Of a stretch of 64,000 bases of DNA, positions 1 to 10,577 are shown piece by piece. The notes beneath the pieces were generated by a model, which saw only the letters and a program-made list of their open reading frames with translations, was not told where the DNA came from and searched no databases. Position numbers and translations under genes: made by a program. Position 1 is the stretch's first letter, and every line of letters begins with the position of its first letter. This DNA is from Rhodosporidiobolus odoratus (Eukaryota > Basidiomycota > Microbotryomycetes > Sporidiobolales > Sporidiobolaceae), in NCBI GenBank assembly GCA_034387635.1, contig JAOANU010000001.1:930001-994000 (forward strand). Reading direction: 5' to 3'.

Positions 1-1
1 A

Positions 2-1222
2 TCATCGCCTTCCCTTCTTCTCCCTCTCTCTAGCTTCCCTCAACCTCGACCTCTCAACCTCTTTCTCCTCTTCCCTCCCAAACCTTTTCTCCAGCTCCAC
101 TTCATCAACGAACGCTTGTCGGACTTCTCGCAGGAACGCAAAGAGATCTCGGGTGGAATTTAGGCGGGTCAAGGCTGGGTCGAGAGTCGAAGGGGGGAGA
201 AAAGAGGCTGGAGATTGGGAGGAGACTGTGTGTGGAGTAGACAATACGACGGAGCTACAAGGATCAGTGGATGTCGACGGAGGAGAGAGGGGAAGGGACT
301 TGCCTGAGTAGAGAGCTTTCGAGGCGTCTAGGTCGAGGGAGAAGGATCGAGGGAAGGAGGCTGGGTCGATGTTGGAGTATTTGAATTGGACGACGTCGCC
401 TGTAGCCAGGTTGCGAAAGATCAGCGAGGAGTTCCAGGCAGGGACAAATAGGAGGCAAGAGGACGTACGAGCTTTGCCTCGAATCTTGAAACCTAGCTTT
501 TGCTCGAAGAATTCGATTTCGGGGGAGTTCCGAGCGGCTTGTTTGGCAAAAGCAGCTCGCTGTCTTGACTTGACTGTAAATGAGTATTCAGCTGAGATTC
601 AGCTGAACGGCACGGGACCAGAGGCGAAGCTAAACGTACGTTCTCGCCTGGCCTCCAGCTTGTTCAATACCTCCTTGACTTCGTTTTGCAGCGTCTCCAC
701 CTGTACCTGTAGCCCACGACCCATGGTGAGGACCCTAGCCTCCTGCTCCTTCTTCTCGAGCAAGTCCTTTGCGTCCTCTTCCATTTTCCTTCTCATATCC
801 CTCGCCGCGTCGCCCAACTCCCTCGTGAGCGTCTCCAACCGCTTCTTCTCTGCGGCAATCTCTTCAGTCGCTTCGAGCACAGCCTTCTTGTGCGCGCTGA
901 GCGAGTGTTCGAGCAACCGGACAGCTTCGTCGACTGCGTCTCGGTCGGCTTGCAACACCTGACCGAGGTCTTCGTCCGCAGCGTAAGGTCGTTCGGGGTA
1001 GACGCGCGTATTTAGTACGGGCAGGGGAGGCGGGGCATAAGGAGCGGATGAAGGACCGGGGTAGGCAGAGACGCGGGAGGGAGTGCCGGTGAGGGCGGCG
1101 AGACCACCGGCCGAGGTGCTGCTGGCGAGGACACGGCGGACGGAACGCGGGGTAGTCGATGTGTAGGTTGACGAGCCTCTCGGAGTTGTAGGCATGGTCG
1201 AGGGTCTTGAACTGTAACTCAT
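2..1222 (-). CDS. SPC25: Kinetochore protein Spc25 (Ndc80 complex)
   Basis: Three exons: 1222-640, 573-304 and 225-2, giving 358 residues and ending at TGA 4-2. The N-terminus is a Ser/Thr/Pro-rich tail, followed by a long coiled coil (about residues 75-200). The C-terminal globular part carries FFEQKLGFKIRG, FKYSNIDPASF and LFAFLREVRQAF, the layout of the Spc25 RWD-like head. Spc25 pairs with Spc24 and anchors the Ndc80 complex to the inner kinetochore. The second intron (303-226) starts with GC rather than GT (G/GCAAGT) and is the only way found to join the head domain in frame. The gene is divergent from the Dbf2-like kinase gene, 389 bp away. Family assignment is firm; the exact 3' acceptor is inferred. 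Confidence 0.85.
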
Positions 1223-1272
1223 TCGAGAGCGGCTTGTTTGCGAGGGGGGTCGAGGAGGAGACGCGAGGTCGA

Positions 1273-1278
1273 ACGCGT
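1273..1278. promoter_or_regulatory. MCB-like ACGCGT box in a divergent mitotic promoter
   Basis: The palindrome ACGCGT lies in the 389-bp space between the start codons of SPC25 and the Dbf2/Sid2-like kinase. In yeasts it is the MluI cell-cycle box bound by MBF-type factors. A single hit in 389 bp is expected by chance about one time in ten, so the role is only suggested by the two cell-division genes on either side. Confidence 0.3.
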
Positions 1279-1611
1279 CGGGCGGACTGTAAGCTGGGTA
1301 TCCCGAGTGGTGTAGGTTTACGTCGCGTCCCAGGCGATTCTGATTGCAGATTCAAAGTCAGGTGGAGATGGAATCGAGAGAATCAGAGTCCGCAAGTACA
1401 GTAGTTGATTGATTCAACCTCTTGTCCTTGTTCAACCTCTCGACTTGGCTAGTGACAGCTTATAGCACTCTAGAGCACTACACTCCTCCTATACGAGTAT
1501 ACCCTGCTCCCTGTTCACCCTTCTATCTCATCTCGTCTCGTCCTCCCCCCTTGTTCCAACTCCCCTCTCCCCTCCTTCCTCTCCCCCACTTGTTCCCCCT
1601 CGTGGGATCAG

Positions 1612-4316
1612 ATGGCTAATCCCAGACCAGCACCTCCCTCTCCTTTCACTCGGTCCACCAGTCACTCGAACAGACACTCGCTTCCCGCTCCCCCACCGCT
1701 CGTCCCCCTCTCATCCTCTTCCAAAGCGAACTCAACCCAACCATCTACCCAACTAGAAACTAGCAGCAAATACCGTCACCCTCACTCGCCTACTCCAACC
1801 CCACTCGCCTCGTTTGCATCCGCTGCTCCAACTCAGCCACCGCAACGCATCATGCCCCCCACCGACCCCATCGCCCTCTCTGGTTACCAGCAGCACCACC
1901 CCGTCCCGCCTTCTCCGACCAAGAGCACAGTCACCACCGCCGTCAACCACTACACCCGTCCACTCGGTGGAGGTACCGCAGGCGCAGGCGCAGGCGCCTT
2001 TGCTCGTCCCGTTCAAGCTGCTGAACCCACCATGACCCAGTTGCTCGCCGCCGAAGGCTCTGGCATCGGTCACTACTCGAAACGGAATCAAGGCGACGGA
2101 GACGCAGCGATGGGCAACGCGACGGGCGTCTTGAGTTGGAGGAAGGGGCAGGGGTTCAAGGAGTGGGAGAAGGCCAAGTTGAACTCGGCAGAGGTCAAGC
2201 GAAAGGCGGACGTTGCTCAGCTTTGTACGCCCTCTTTCTCGTGGTTTAGCTTGTTACGAGCTCACGCGGTCCTGTGCAGACTTCTACGACCACTACTTCG
2301 ATCTCCTCACCTACCTCGCTCAGCGGAAATCGCGCCTCCAGAACTTCCAAGATTCCGTATCAGCCCGCCCCGAGTTGACACGCGAGGAAGTCACTTCCGA
2401 ATGGGCATCGTACAGCGGCCGTGAACGTGTCCTCCTTCGCAAACGCCGTACCAAACTCAAACTCGACGCGTTCCACGTCGTCACGCAAGTTGGACAGGGT
2501 GGATATGGTGAAGTCTACCTGGCGAGGCATAAGGAGACGAACCAAGTTGTGGCGCTCAAGAAGATGAAGAAGAGAACGTTGGCCAAGATGGATGAGGTGC
2601 GTTGCGCCTGCTCGCTCCCTCGAACAGGACGGCTTTGACCTTCTCAGATCGGAGAGAACTGATCAACCTCCTCGACGTCTCCTGACTCGTACTGCAGATT
2701 CGTCACGTTCTGGTCGAGCGCGACATCCTGGCTGCCACCAGCTCGCCGTGGCTCGTTCGACTGCTGTATGCTTTCCAGGATCCCCAGCATGTCTACCTTG
2801 CAATGGTACGCTCTCCCTACCTTTCTTGCCATGTTTCCCTAGCCCTCTTCGCGTTCCACGATCGGATCTGACCATGTTTCGCTGTCCCCGCAGGACTTCA
2901 TCGCTGGCGGCGATTTCCGAACTCTCCTCAATAACTCGGGCGTCCTAAAGGAGGAACACGCTCGGTTCTACATCTCGGAGATGTTCATGGCTGTCAATGA
3001 GTTGCACAAACTTGGGTACATTCACCGTGATCTCAAACCTGAGGTACGTGGTCGTCCGCTTGTGTTCCAATCGAGCGAGCACGTGAACCTCGCGAAATAT
3101 TTCTCGCTGCTTTGCTCCTTATAGCGGGCCGACAGCTGACGACCTTGTCCATCTTGCGCAGAACTTCCTTATCGACCCTTCTGGCCATATCAAGCTTACC
3201 GACTTTGGTCTTGCCGCCGGTGCGCTCAACCCCGGCAAAATCGAGCACCTGAAGCACAAGGTGCGTTGGGCCTCCCTCCGGCCGAACACCTCTCATCCGT
3301 CGCTCCCCAGTGTCACTAACGCACATCTTCCGCCTGTATAGCTCGACGAAGTCGCCGACTCGCCCCTCATCTTCCGCTCGACGATCGAGATGAAGTCAAT
3401 CTACAAATCGATTCGTATGGCCGACGCTCGGTATGCGGATTCGATTGTGGGATCGCCGGACTACATGGCTATCGAGACGTTGAGAGGGATGGCTTATTCT
3501 TACTCGGTTGATTACTGGAGTTTGGGATGTATCCTGTTCGAGTGAGTCAGCTGTCTTCTCTCAGCGTCTTCTCCCGAGCACGGCTAGTGCCCTAACGTGT
3601 CGCGATGCCTTTTGCTAACTCTCAGAATGCCGCATTTGCAGGTTCCTCGCCGGCTTCCCTCCCTTCTCAGGCGCTACCGCCGACGAGACCTGGACCAACC
3701 TCAAGAATTGGTCGCGTGTCTTGCGCAGGCCGCACTACGACCGACCTGAAGACAGGATCTTCAACTTGAGTGACCAGGGGTGGGATGCGATTGTCTGGTA
3801 TGTCCCCGTGTCGTCCGGCTTAAGCCAGTTTTGCCCGTCATTGACTGATTCTTTCTTGTTGTCGTGAAGCCTCATCGCACACCGAGAGCGCCGTATGTCG
3901 ACACTTGATCAGGTCAAGGCGCACACTTTCTTCCGAGGTGTCGACTGGGCCAACCTTCGTGAACGCAAGGCGCCCTTCATTCCCGCGCTCGACTCGGAGA
4001 TCGACCACGGCTACTTTGACGACGTGCGTTGCTGTCTTCCTGTCTTTCCCCTCTGTGCTCCCGCTGATCAATGAGACGGCGTCTGCAGTTCTCCTCTGAA
4101 GCCGACATGGCCAAATACGCCGAAGTGCGCGAGAAACAACGTCATGTCGACGCCGTTGCTGAAAAACTCGAAGGCGACAAGTTAAGTCGAGGGGTTTGGG
4201 TCGGGTTTACGTTCAAGGCTAAGAAAGAGGCGGACAAGGCCCTTGCGGAGAAGGAGGCCAGGATGAGGGATCAACAGCTTTTGGAGGAGGAAGAGAGCCT
4301 TTATACGCTCTTCTGA
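1612..4316 (+). CDS. DBF2: NDR-family Ser/Thr kinase, Dbf2/Sid2 type
   Basis: Nine exons: 1612-2224, 2280-2596, 2698-2805, 2894-3043, 3162-3260, 3342-3541, 3642-3797, 3870-4023 and 4089-4316, giving 674 residues. The first ~180 residues are low-complexity Pro/Ser/Thr. A basic Mob-binding N-terminal regulatory segment follows, then the AGC kinase domain: [10 protein letters not shown] (glycine loop), VALKKMKK (lysine), HRDLKPEN, DFG and the activation segment [12 protein letters not shown]. The SPDYMA form, not TPDYIAPE, favours Dbf2/Sid2 (mitotic exit/septation initiation) over the Cbk1/Orb6 branch. The domain is split by the NDR-type insert before the activation loop. A C-terminal extension follows, ending LYTLF. 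Sid2/Dbf2 acts with Mob1 at the division site. All exon phases agree. Confidence 0.88.
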
Positions 4317-4912
4317 GGAAATGGGGACTCGTATGCCTTTCTTCTGATTCTCGCCTTATCCCTATCCCCCCTATCTCGTGTTACCCTCAATCTCTCCGTC
4401 CATCACACCTAATCACCTACATTGCGCATGCGTTCCCCCTTGATACCCCCACTGAATCGACTCGACTCGTCTGCCCGACCCGTGTTTGCTTGTACTATTC
4501 CTTCGTCGTCTCTGTGCCTCTTTCCGCATCACGTCGTCCTTCCATCATCCATTCGTCGATTCGTCTTTCTGCAGCCCTCAGTCGACGTTCACCACAGACC
4601 CTCGTTTTGCTCCGTACGCCCTTTTCGTGCTGATTTGCCCCCGTGATCTTCTGCCTCTCCGTCTCTTGCTGCGTTCATCAAGTTCGCGTCTTTGTTAGCT
4701 CGATCGTTGTAGTTCTTACTGTCTCTGGCAAGGCTTCGCTTCCTTTCGTTCTCATTCTCATGTTGCCAATGAGTCAAGCTCGTGACGGTGACTTTCATAG
4801 CAAGGAAGCAGAGCAGTAAGGAGTGTCCCTCGTTGCGACCAGAAGCCGGCTCGTACCAACCCATGCTGTTCCTACGTACAACATTCCCCTCCCGACCGCC
4901 CCCCTCCCCCGC
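4317..4912. other. Intergenic, 3' ends of convergent genes
   Basis: This space lies between the kinase stop and the 3' end of the F-box gene on the other strand. It is pyrimidine-rich on the + strand to about 4700. I see no open frame with codon use or motifs like the neighbours; it is probably the 3' UTRs of both genes. Confidence 0.6.
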
Positions 4913-6457
4913 CTACTCTGATCCCATCCCCGGCCTATCCACCCCCTTCCCCTGCTCAACCAGCAGACGCCGATAAATCGGTTCCACCCATTCAAGCAAG
5001 TCATCCATTTTTCGCTCGTCCTTTGTCACCTTTGCATGCCGGACCAGGTCACTTGCTTTCCCCAGCACATTGAGCAGAGCCTCGGCCTTTTCCTCAAAGT
5101 AGACGTCTGAAGAGTTGTGGACCGTGGTACAATCCTCCTGATACCATTTTATACTTTCCCTCTCGGCGCCGATGGGGGCGAACAATCGCTTGGTGAACAG
5201 GGTGATGCCGTGTTCGAAACACAGTTGAACGAGTCGAGCGCTGACTGAGGGACCGAGGCAGGTTGAGGTGTTCAGGTCGGTTCCGGTATTGAAGTCGAAG
5301 TAGAAATGGCGCAGAGAAGGGAGGGAGCGAAAGAGGGTTGGCAAGACATGCTGGAGGAAGGAGGTATCGGCTTGTTCCCCGATGTCGGTGGGGATTGAGG
5401 CGGAGAGAGAGCGAAGGTTCGGAAGTAGGTGTGCGCAGTTGAGAAGGAAAGGGTAGCCGTCGTGAATGTCGAGAGTGTGCAAATGAGGGAAGGTGGTAGT
5501 GAAGAGTGGGGGAGATGGGCGTTGTAGTAGAAGGTCTTCGTCGACGTTGAGGATTTGGAGTCAGCGAAGAGTTGAGGAAAAGAGGTTGATGAGGTTGAGA
5601 TCGTTGTCGGAATGCAGGAAGCAAGAGAGGCGATCCAAAGGCCAAGGCGCGCCAGAAGACTCCACAGCAGCTCGTAACACATCGACTCCGATACCAAATG
5701 CGTGCACTTGACGCAGACTCATCGCCTTGCGAACAACGTCCGTGGCGGCGTCGGCGTCTGTGCCTGGCGGGAAGATGCCGGAGAAGGTAAGGCTTCGAAG
5801 CCCGGAAGCTGAGGCCAAGACTTCGTCGAGCCGGATATCTCGACCTTGGTGGGATATTACCACCTCTTGAACACGTCTTAAAGCAGCTCGTAATGCTGTT
5901 GCTGTCTCCGCTTCTCCTTCTGTGTACTCGGCCGTCTGTATGCGGAATGGCTCGAAAGTGTGGGGAGCCGTTTCTCCACCTACCTCGAGCAGACGGCCGA
6001 AGTAGAGATAGCTGAGGTTTGGGAGCGCGGGGAGGTAAAGTAGACAGGCCGCAGCGTCCGCACGCGTGTTGCCGTAGAACACGGCGTGCGTGATGTGCTC
6101 GCCGAATACTGGGAGGATGCGTTGCGGGAAGATAGGCTCTGACACCATGCTAGGGCTTAGTACCTATGTGCAAAAGAGTGAGTGCAAATATGGGGATGAG
6201 CAGAGGCAGGAGGGGCTTACTTGAAAAAGGCCCGGCAAGCAGAGGTTTCTCAAGCGTTGGTTCACCAGAGATAGAGCGTTGAGTGGGTGACTCTGGGCGA
6301 AGAATCCGCGCCAAAGTTCATGCAACCAGCTGAATTGGTTGATCTCCGGGAGGAAGTCGGTGTGGAGGATATTGATGATGTGCTTGAGCAGCTCCGTTGG
6401 AAGATCCAGGAGGGTGCGCGGGAAGGCCGCCCGCTCATCGATCAAAGCGGCAGCCAT
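4913..6457 (-). pseudogene. F-box/leucine-rich protein, interrupted by one in-frame TGA
   Basis: Exon 1 (6457-6221) encodes an N-terminal F-box: LLDLPTELLKHIINIL and then LNALSLVNQRLRNLCLPGLF. Exon 2 (6163-4913) would complete ~495 residues of irregular leucine-rich repeats. Reading stops at TGA 5563-5561 and then resumes in the same frame to 4913, with good similarity to the tandem sister gene at 7170-8701. The sister has Ser at the stop position (SSSLRSL against SSTLR-stop-LQ). F-box proteins are substrate receptors of SCF ubiquitin ligases. One nonsense codon is the only damage seen. The options are a young pseudogene, a strain polymorphism, a truncated 279-residue product or stop-codon readthrough. 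Both exon phases and the splice position match the sister. Confidence 0.7.
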
Positions 6458-7169
6458 TGGTATTAAAGACGCGCTGGCAACGTGGACCGGCTGGCAACCC
6501 TGGTCGGCAGAGGGTGAACGAAGCTGAGGTTACAACTTTCGAGCCGGAGGAGCTGGAGGACGATGTCAACGCAGGACAGACAGGCTGACAGTGGCGGGGC
6601 GAGGAGCTGCCCATGTAGAGTCGGCTGTTGAGCACGCTCGCCTCGACGCAGGTACGAGGGAAGAGGCTCACCGATTCGTCCTTTTTCGCCTATTACCAGT
6701 ATCAACGAGTAAGCCTCGGAAGGAGACGCGCGGTGGTAGAGGCCTTGTGACGATGAATTGGAGACGCCTGACCGGTACTTGTGCTTTATACGGGGGGTTG
6801 CGGACTGTTCGGGGAGCGGGAAAGTGTGAGAGAGGCCGCGGAGAGCTGATGGATGAACAGTTCCGCAGGTAGAAGGCTTGCTCAATAACCAAGGACGATC
6901 CACAGTAGCCAGGTAAAGTCGTTGCTCGAACAGCGGGCTTGGATACGTTATGTTGCCGTGATGGCTGCACGGCACTGAAACTCTTTTTCACACATTTTTT
7001 CTTTGCTTTTTCGTTCTCTCACAGTACAACGTAGTGGATGAAACGCGTCCCCGCGACTCGGAGCCAAGCCAAGCTTCCTTAGAGATCAAGAGCGCAGAGA
7101 CGTCAGAACCGAGGGACTTTGTACCGTTTGAACATAACAGCCGTGAGCCTTTTCTACTCCTCCTCCTAC

Positions 7170-8729
7170 TTAATCCTCCCAACTCGGTTCAGGCCCCATG
7201 CCCGGCTGATCGACCCTCTTCCCCTGTCTCACTAACAATCTCCAATGAAACGGCTCTGCCCACTCCAGCAGCTGGTCCACAGCCTGACCATCCTTCGCCG
7301 CCTGCGCATGTCTGACCAACTCACTTGCCTTTTCTAACACCTCGAGCAATGCATTACACTTCTCCTCGAGGTAGATGTGCGCCGTATTCTTCAAGGAGGT
7401 GGCGCTCTGACTGGAGCACCACCTGACATCGCGCCGGTATCCTCCGAAGGGAGAGAAGAGCCTCCGCGAGGTGAGGAGGATGTTGTGAGAGGTGCAGAGG
7501 CGCTGGAGAACGGTGCTATACGAGAGATCAAGGCAGCTATGCCCATCATAATCATCGCCATTGACGAAGTCGAGCTCAAATTGGCGTAAGGAGGGTAAAG
7601 CGCGGAAGAGGTCAGGTAGGATCGTGAAGAGGTGGTATGGATTGATAGCTGACGCCGTGCCAAGATCGAGGAAGGCAGTGAGGCACTCAAGACCAGGGAG
7701 GAGATGGGTGCATGGAAGGAGGGCAGGGGCGACTTCGAGGACATTGACCGTGCGTAGATTCGGAAAGGTGGTTCTGAAGAGGGGGAGGGGGGGTCGTTGC
7801 CTCGATGAGATGGTCGGGTCGGTCACGAGAATAATGAGAGAGCGGAGGGAGGAGGAGAAAGAGTTGATGAAGGCCAGGTCTGCGTCGCTGGTCAGACAAA
7901 GGGAGAGATGCTGAAGCGGCCACGGCGGCAGGAGAGCCTGGAGAGGCGACTCCAAGCCGACCTGCCAGAAGTCAATGTCGCCCGTCGCGGTTTCGAGATG
8001 TCGGAGATCTTGAAGCTTCCGTACCGCTTTGACGAGGCGCTCCGAAGACGCCGGACGTCTGAAGTTGTAGCTGAAGATGAGCCACTCCAACTGAGGAGTC
8101 CAGGGTACGAGCTCCGCCACGTCGGTCTCCGGCCCGTTGTCCTCCACGCCGATCTGCCTGACCCTCTCTAGAACAGTCCGCATCGCAGTCACCGCTTCCG
8201 CCTCGCCCTCCCGGTATTCCAGCATTGGTATTCGAGATGGCGAAGCGGTCTCGCCGCCACTTAAGGGGACCCATGAATAGCCGAAATGGATGTGTCGGAG
8301 ATTGGTCAGGTGAAGCAGGCATGGCATGACTGCGCTGTAAACAGTTTCTCGAGCGTCGAAAAACCCGAAGTGCGTGACGAATCTCGCGTAGATTAGGAGG
8401 ATGCGGCTCGAAAAGATCGCTTTGACAGCCATTCCGGCATGCATAACCTGTGTAAGCATACATGAGGCCCGTTCTGTTGATGCGGGGTAAAGTTACGGAG
8501 AAAGGAGCGTACGCGGAAAATGCTGGGCAGACATAACCCCCTCAAGCGACTGTTCGTCCTGGATAGCGAGTTCAACGGGTTGCCCCGGGCGAGGCAGTGC
8601 GGCCACTCCTGGTGGTAGTGTCCATCAAGACCCGCCTGGGGCGGTGCTGGATCAGCCTCGGCAACTATCTGCTTTAGAAGCTCGTTTGGGAGATGCGTCA
8701 AGGCTCGCGCGGGACGGTAGGGCGTCCAT
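7170..8729 (-). CDS. F-box/leucine-rich protein, tandem sister with a doubtful start
   Basis: Exon 2 (8447-7170) is open for 425 residues and aligns along its length with the 4913-6457 gene. Shared features include the EYREGEAEAVTAMRTVL-type block, the FSSSLRSL region and the C-terminal LLEWAEPFHWRLL segment. Exon 1 (ends 8513, donor GTACGC) holds the F-box: LTHLPNELLKQIV and LNSLSRTNSRLRGLCLPSIF. The F-box frame has no ATG before an upstream TGA. The ATG at 8729, which aligns with the sister's start, lies in another frame and meets the F-box only if one base near 8700 is added or lost. So this copy may be start-damaged, may use an unseen upstream exon, or may use a non-AUG start. Presumed SCF substrate receptor. 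Confidence 0.65.
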
Positions 8730-9390
8730 GGTGGTAGGGATCGACATCAAGGAGGGCTCGTTACGAGAGTGCAGAAGCTGAAGAGGGAGGACAAGGGCCA
8801 GGGAGGACAAAGGCGAGGAGAACAAGGGGGGAAAAGGGGAGGCAGTGTAGGAGTCTAGCGCTGAGGTGGGGCGCGGTGGGCGTGGCAAGACGGAGCAACG
8901 GGCGGAAATAGCTGTTAACACAAGCCGCGACAATAAGATAGTCAGAAAGACCAAGTGTGTTCAGGAAAAGAAGGAATACGCACTCGAGGTCGGACTCTGC
9001 GCTGAAATGAGCGATGAGGAGATTGAGCTGTCCATGTTCCGCCAGATAGAGTCGTAGATTCTCAAGCGCACGACTGGCACGTAAGACTGTGCGTGGGGAA
9101 CCAAGCCAGGCCTCTAGCGGAGATTGAACGACCTAGGCGGGCGACGAATAACTGAGGGGACGAGGTTTCCTCCGGTTGGCGCCGAATGGCGTACCGTGCG
9201 AGTGGCGTACCGTATAAGTCAAGAAGCGTATGTATAGATCTAGCCATATAGCGAAGCAATAGCAAGCGAGTTGAAGGTGCAGAATCCGACGTTCAAAATT
9301 TCTTGACCTCCCTCCGTCATCGGGACTGGCTTCGTCTCTCCCTTTAACAACTGCACTCGAGACTCCTGTGAACCAGGCAGAAGCTACAAT
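8730..9390. other. Intergenic, divergent promoter region
   Basis: This is the space between the start regions of two F-box genes on opposite strands. No supported gene is seen. An unseen first exon of the minus-strand F-box gene could lie here, since its visible F-box frame lacks an ATG. Confidence 0.5.
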
Positions 9391-10387
9391 ATGCCAGTGC
9401 ACGACTTATTGCACACTGCTCTCGAGCGCCACGCCGCTCAGAACCGCTCGCCGGACGACGCCTCCCTCCCCCCGACCCGTCTCCAGTCTCTCCATCTGTC
9501 TTCTGATGACGACGAACTTATCGAAGTCAGCACTCCTCTCCCCTCCGCCCACGGATCCATTGCCTCGACTCCGTCTTCGAGTCGATCCGCCTCCCCCACT
9601 CGAGCGGGGGGAGCCGGCAAACGCAAAGGGGGCGCAGGCAAGCCCAGGAGGGACAAGGCAAAGGAGAAGGAAAAATCAGAAGCCAACAAGAACCCAGTCG
9701 ACCCCTTCTTGCGCTTCCCGGGCGAGGTGCTCGGCAGGGTGCTGGGCGATTTGAGCGCCGATGATCTCCTGTCGCTCGGGTTGGTCTGCAAGAGGTGGAG
9801 AAGGAGCCAGACCCTCAGTACGTTGGACGCCCTTTCTCCCAGCCTCTCATACCCTAAGCTGCTTTCTATTCCCACTACTCCGATTTTTCACCCGGCCTCA
9901 TGTGGGGCACGTTCGGCTGACACCGGCTTTACTCGCAGACTACACTTGGTACCTCCTCCTCCAGTCGCTCACCTACGTCTCGCCTGAGGAGCGTAAGCGC
10001 AATTACACCGAATCAACTGGCGTACCGACTTGGCGCGCGTCGGAAGCAAAGGAAGATTGGGCGGCACGCTTCGCCAACATTTTCCGACGCGACGATCTAG
10101 AGGAAGAGGAAGCAGAGACGGATGAGAATGGGCTCACGATGAAGGAAGAGAGGGAGCTCAAGTGGAAAGAGGAAAATGAGGAGCAGTTTGGTCCCGTCGA
10201 CAAGGTCGCAATGCGCGAATACTACAAGGTGCGTTCCGCCTGTTCGATTTTCCTCGCTTGCTCAAGCTAACGTTACTCCGCTCGCTTCCAGGGCTTGCGC
10301 AACAAGAAGGTCAAGGGCAAGCGTGCGAAGGGAGCCTTCCGCACAATCGAGGGAGATGGACTGGGCGACCTAGCCACCGAAGGGTGA
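9391..10387 (+). CDS. F-box protein with a lysine-rich linker
   Basis: Three exons: 9391-9817, 9939-10228 and 10292-10387, giving 270 residues. A Ser/Pro-rich N-terminal third and a basic patch (about residues 70-95) precede a compact F-box at about 101-138, with FPGEVLGRVLGDL and LLSLGLVCKRWRR. Next come a WYLLLQSLTYVSPEERK segment and a conserved-looking PTWRASEAKEDWAARFANIF block, then acidic and basic tails. It lacks leucine-rich repeats, unlike the neighbouring F-box genes, so it is not simply another tandem copy. It probably joins an SCF complex; the substrate is unknown. Splice phases (1 then 0) are consistent. Confidence 0.75.
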
Positions 10388-10577
10388 TGCGCGTTCCTCC
10401 TCCTTCCCCACTTGCATAGTGTACAATCATCCTGTTCATAGCGTAGGATCATTGGACCGGAGTACCCTTGCCGCCTCCGACGAAAATCGTGTAGCTTAGC
10501 TATGTACAATTGTTTTTTCTGTTTTGCTCCGCCCTATGTACAGTTCTCCGCCCTATATACAAGCCACTGCGACGAGC

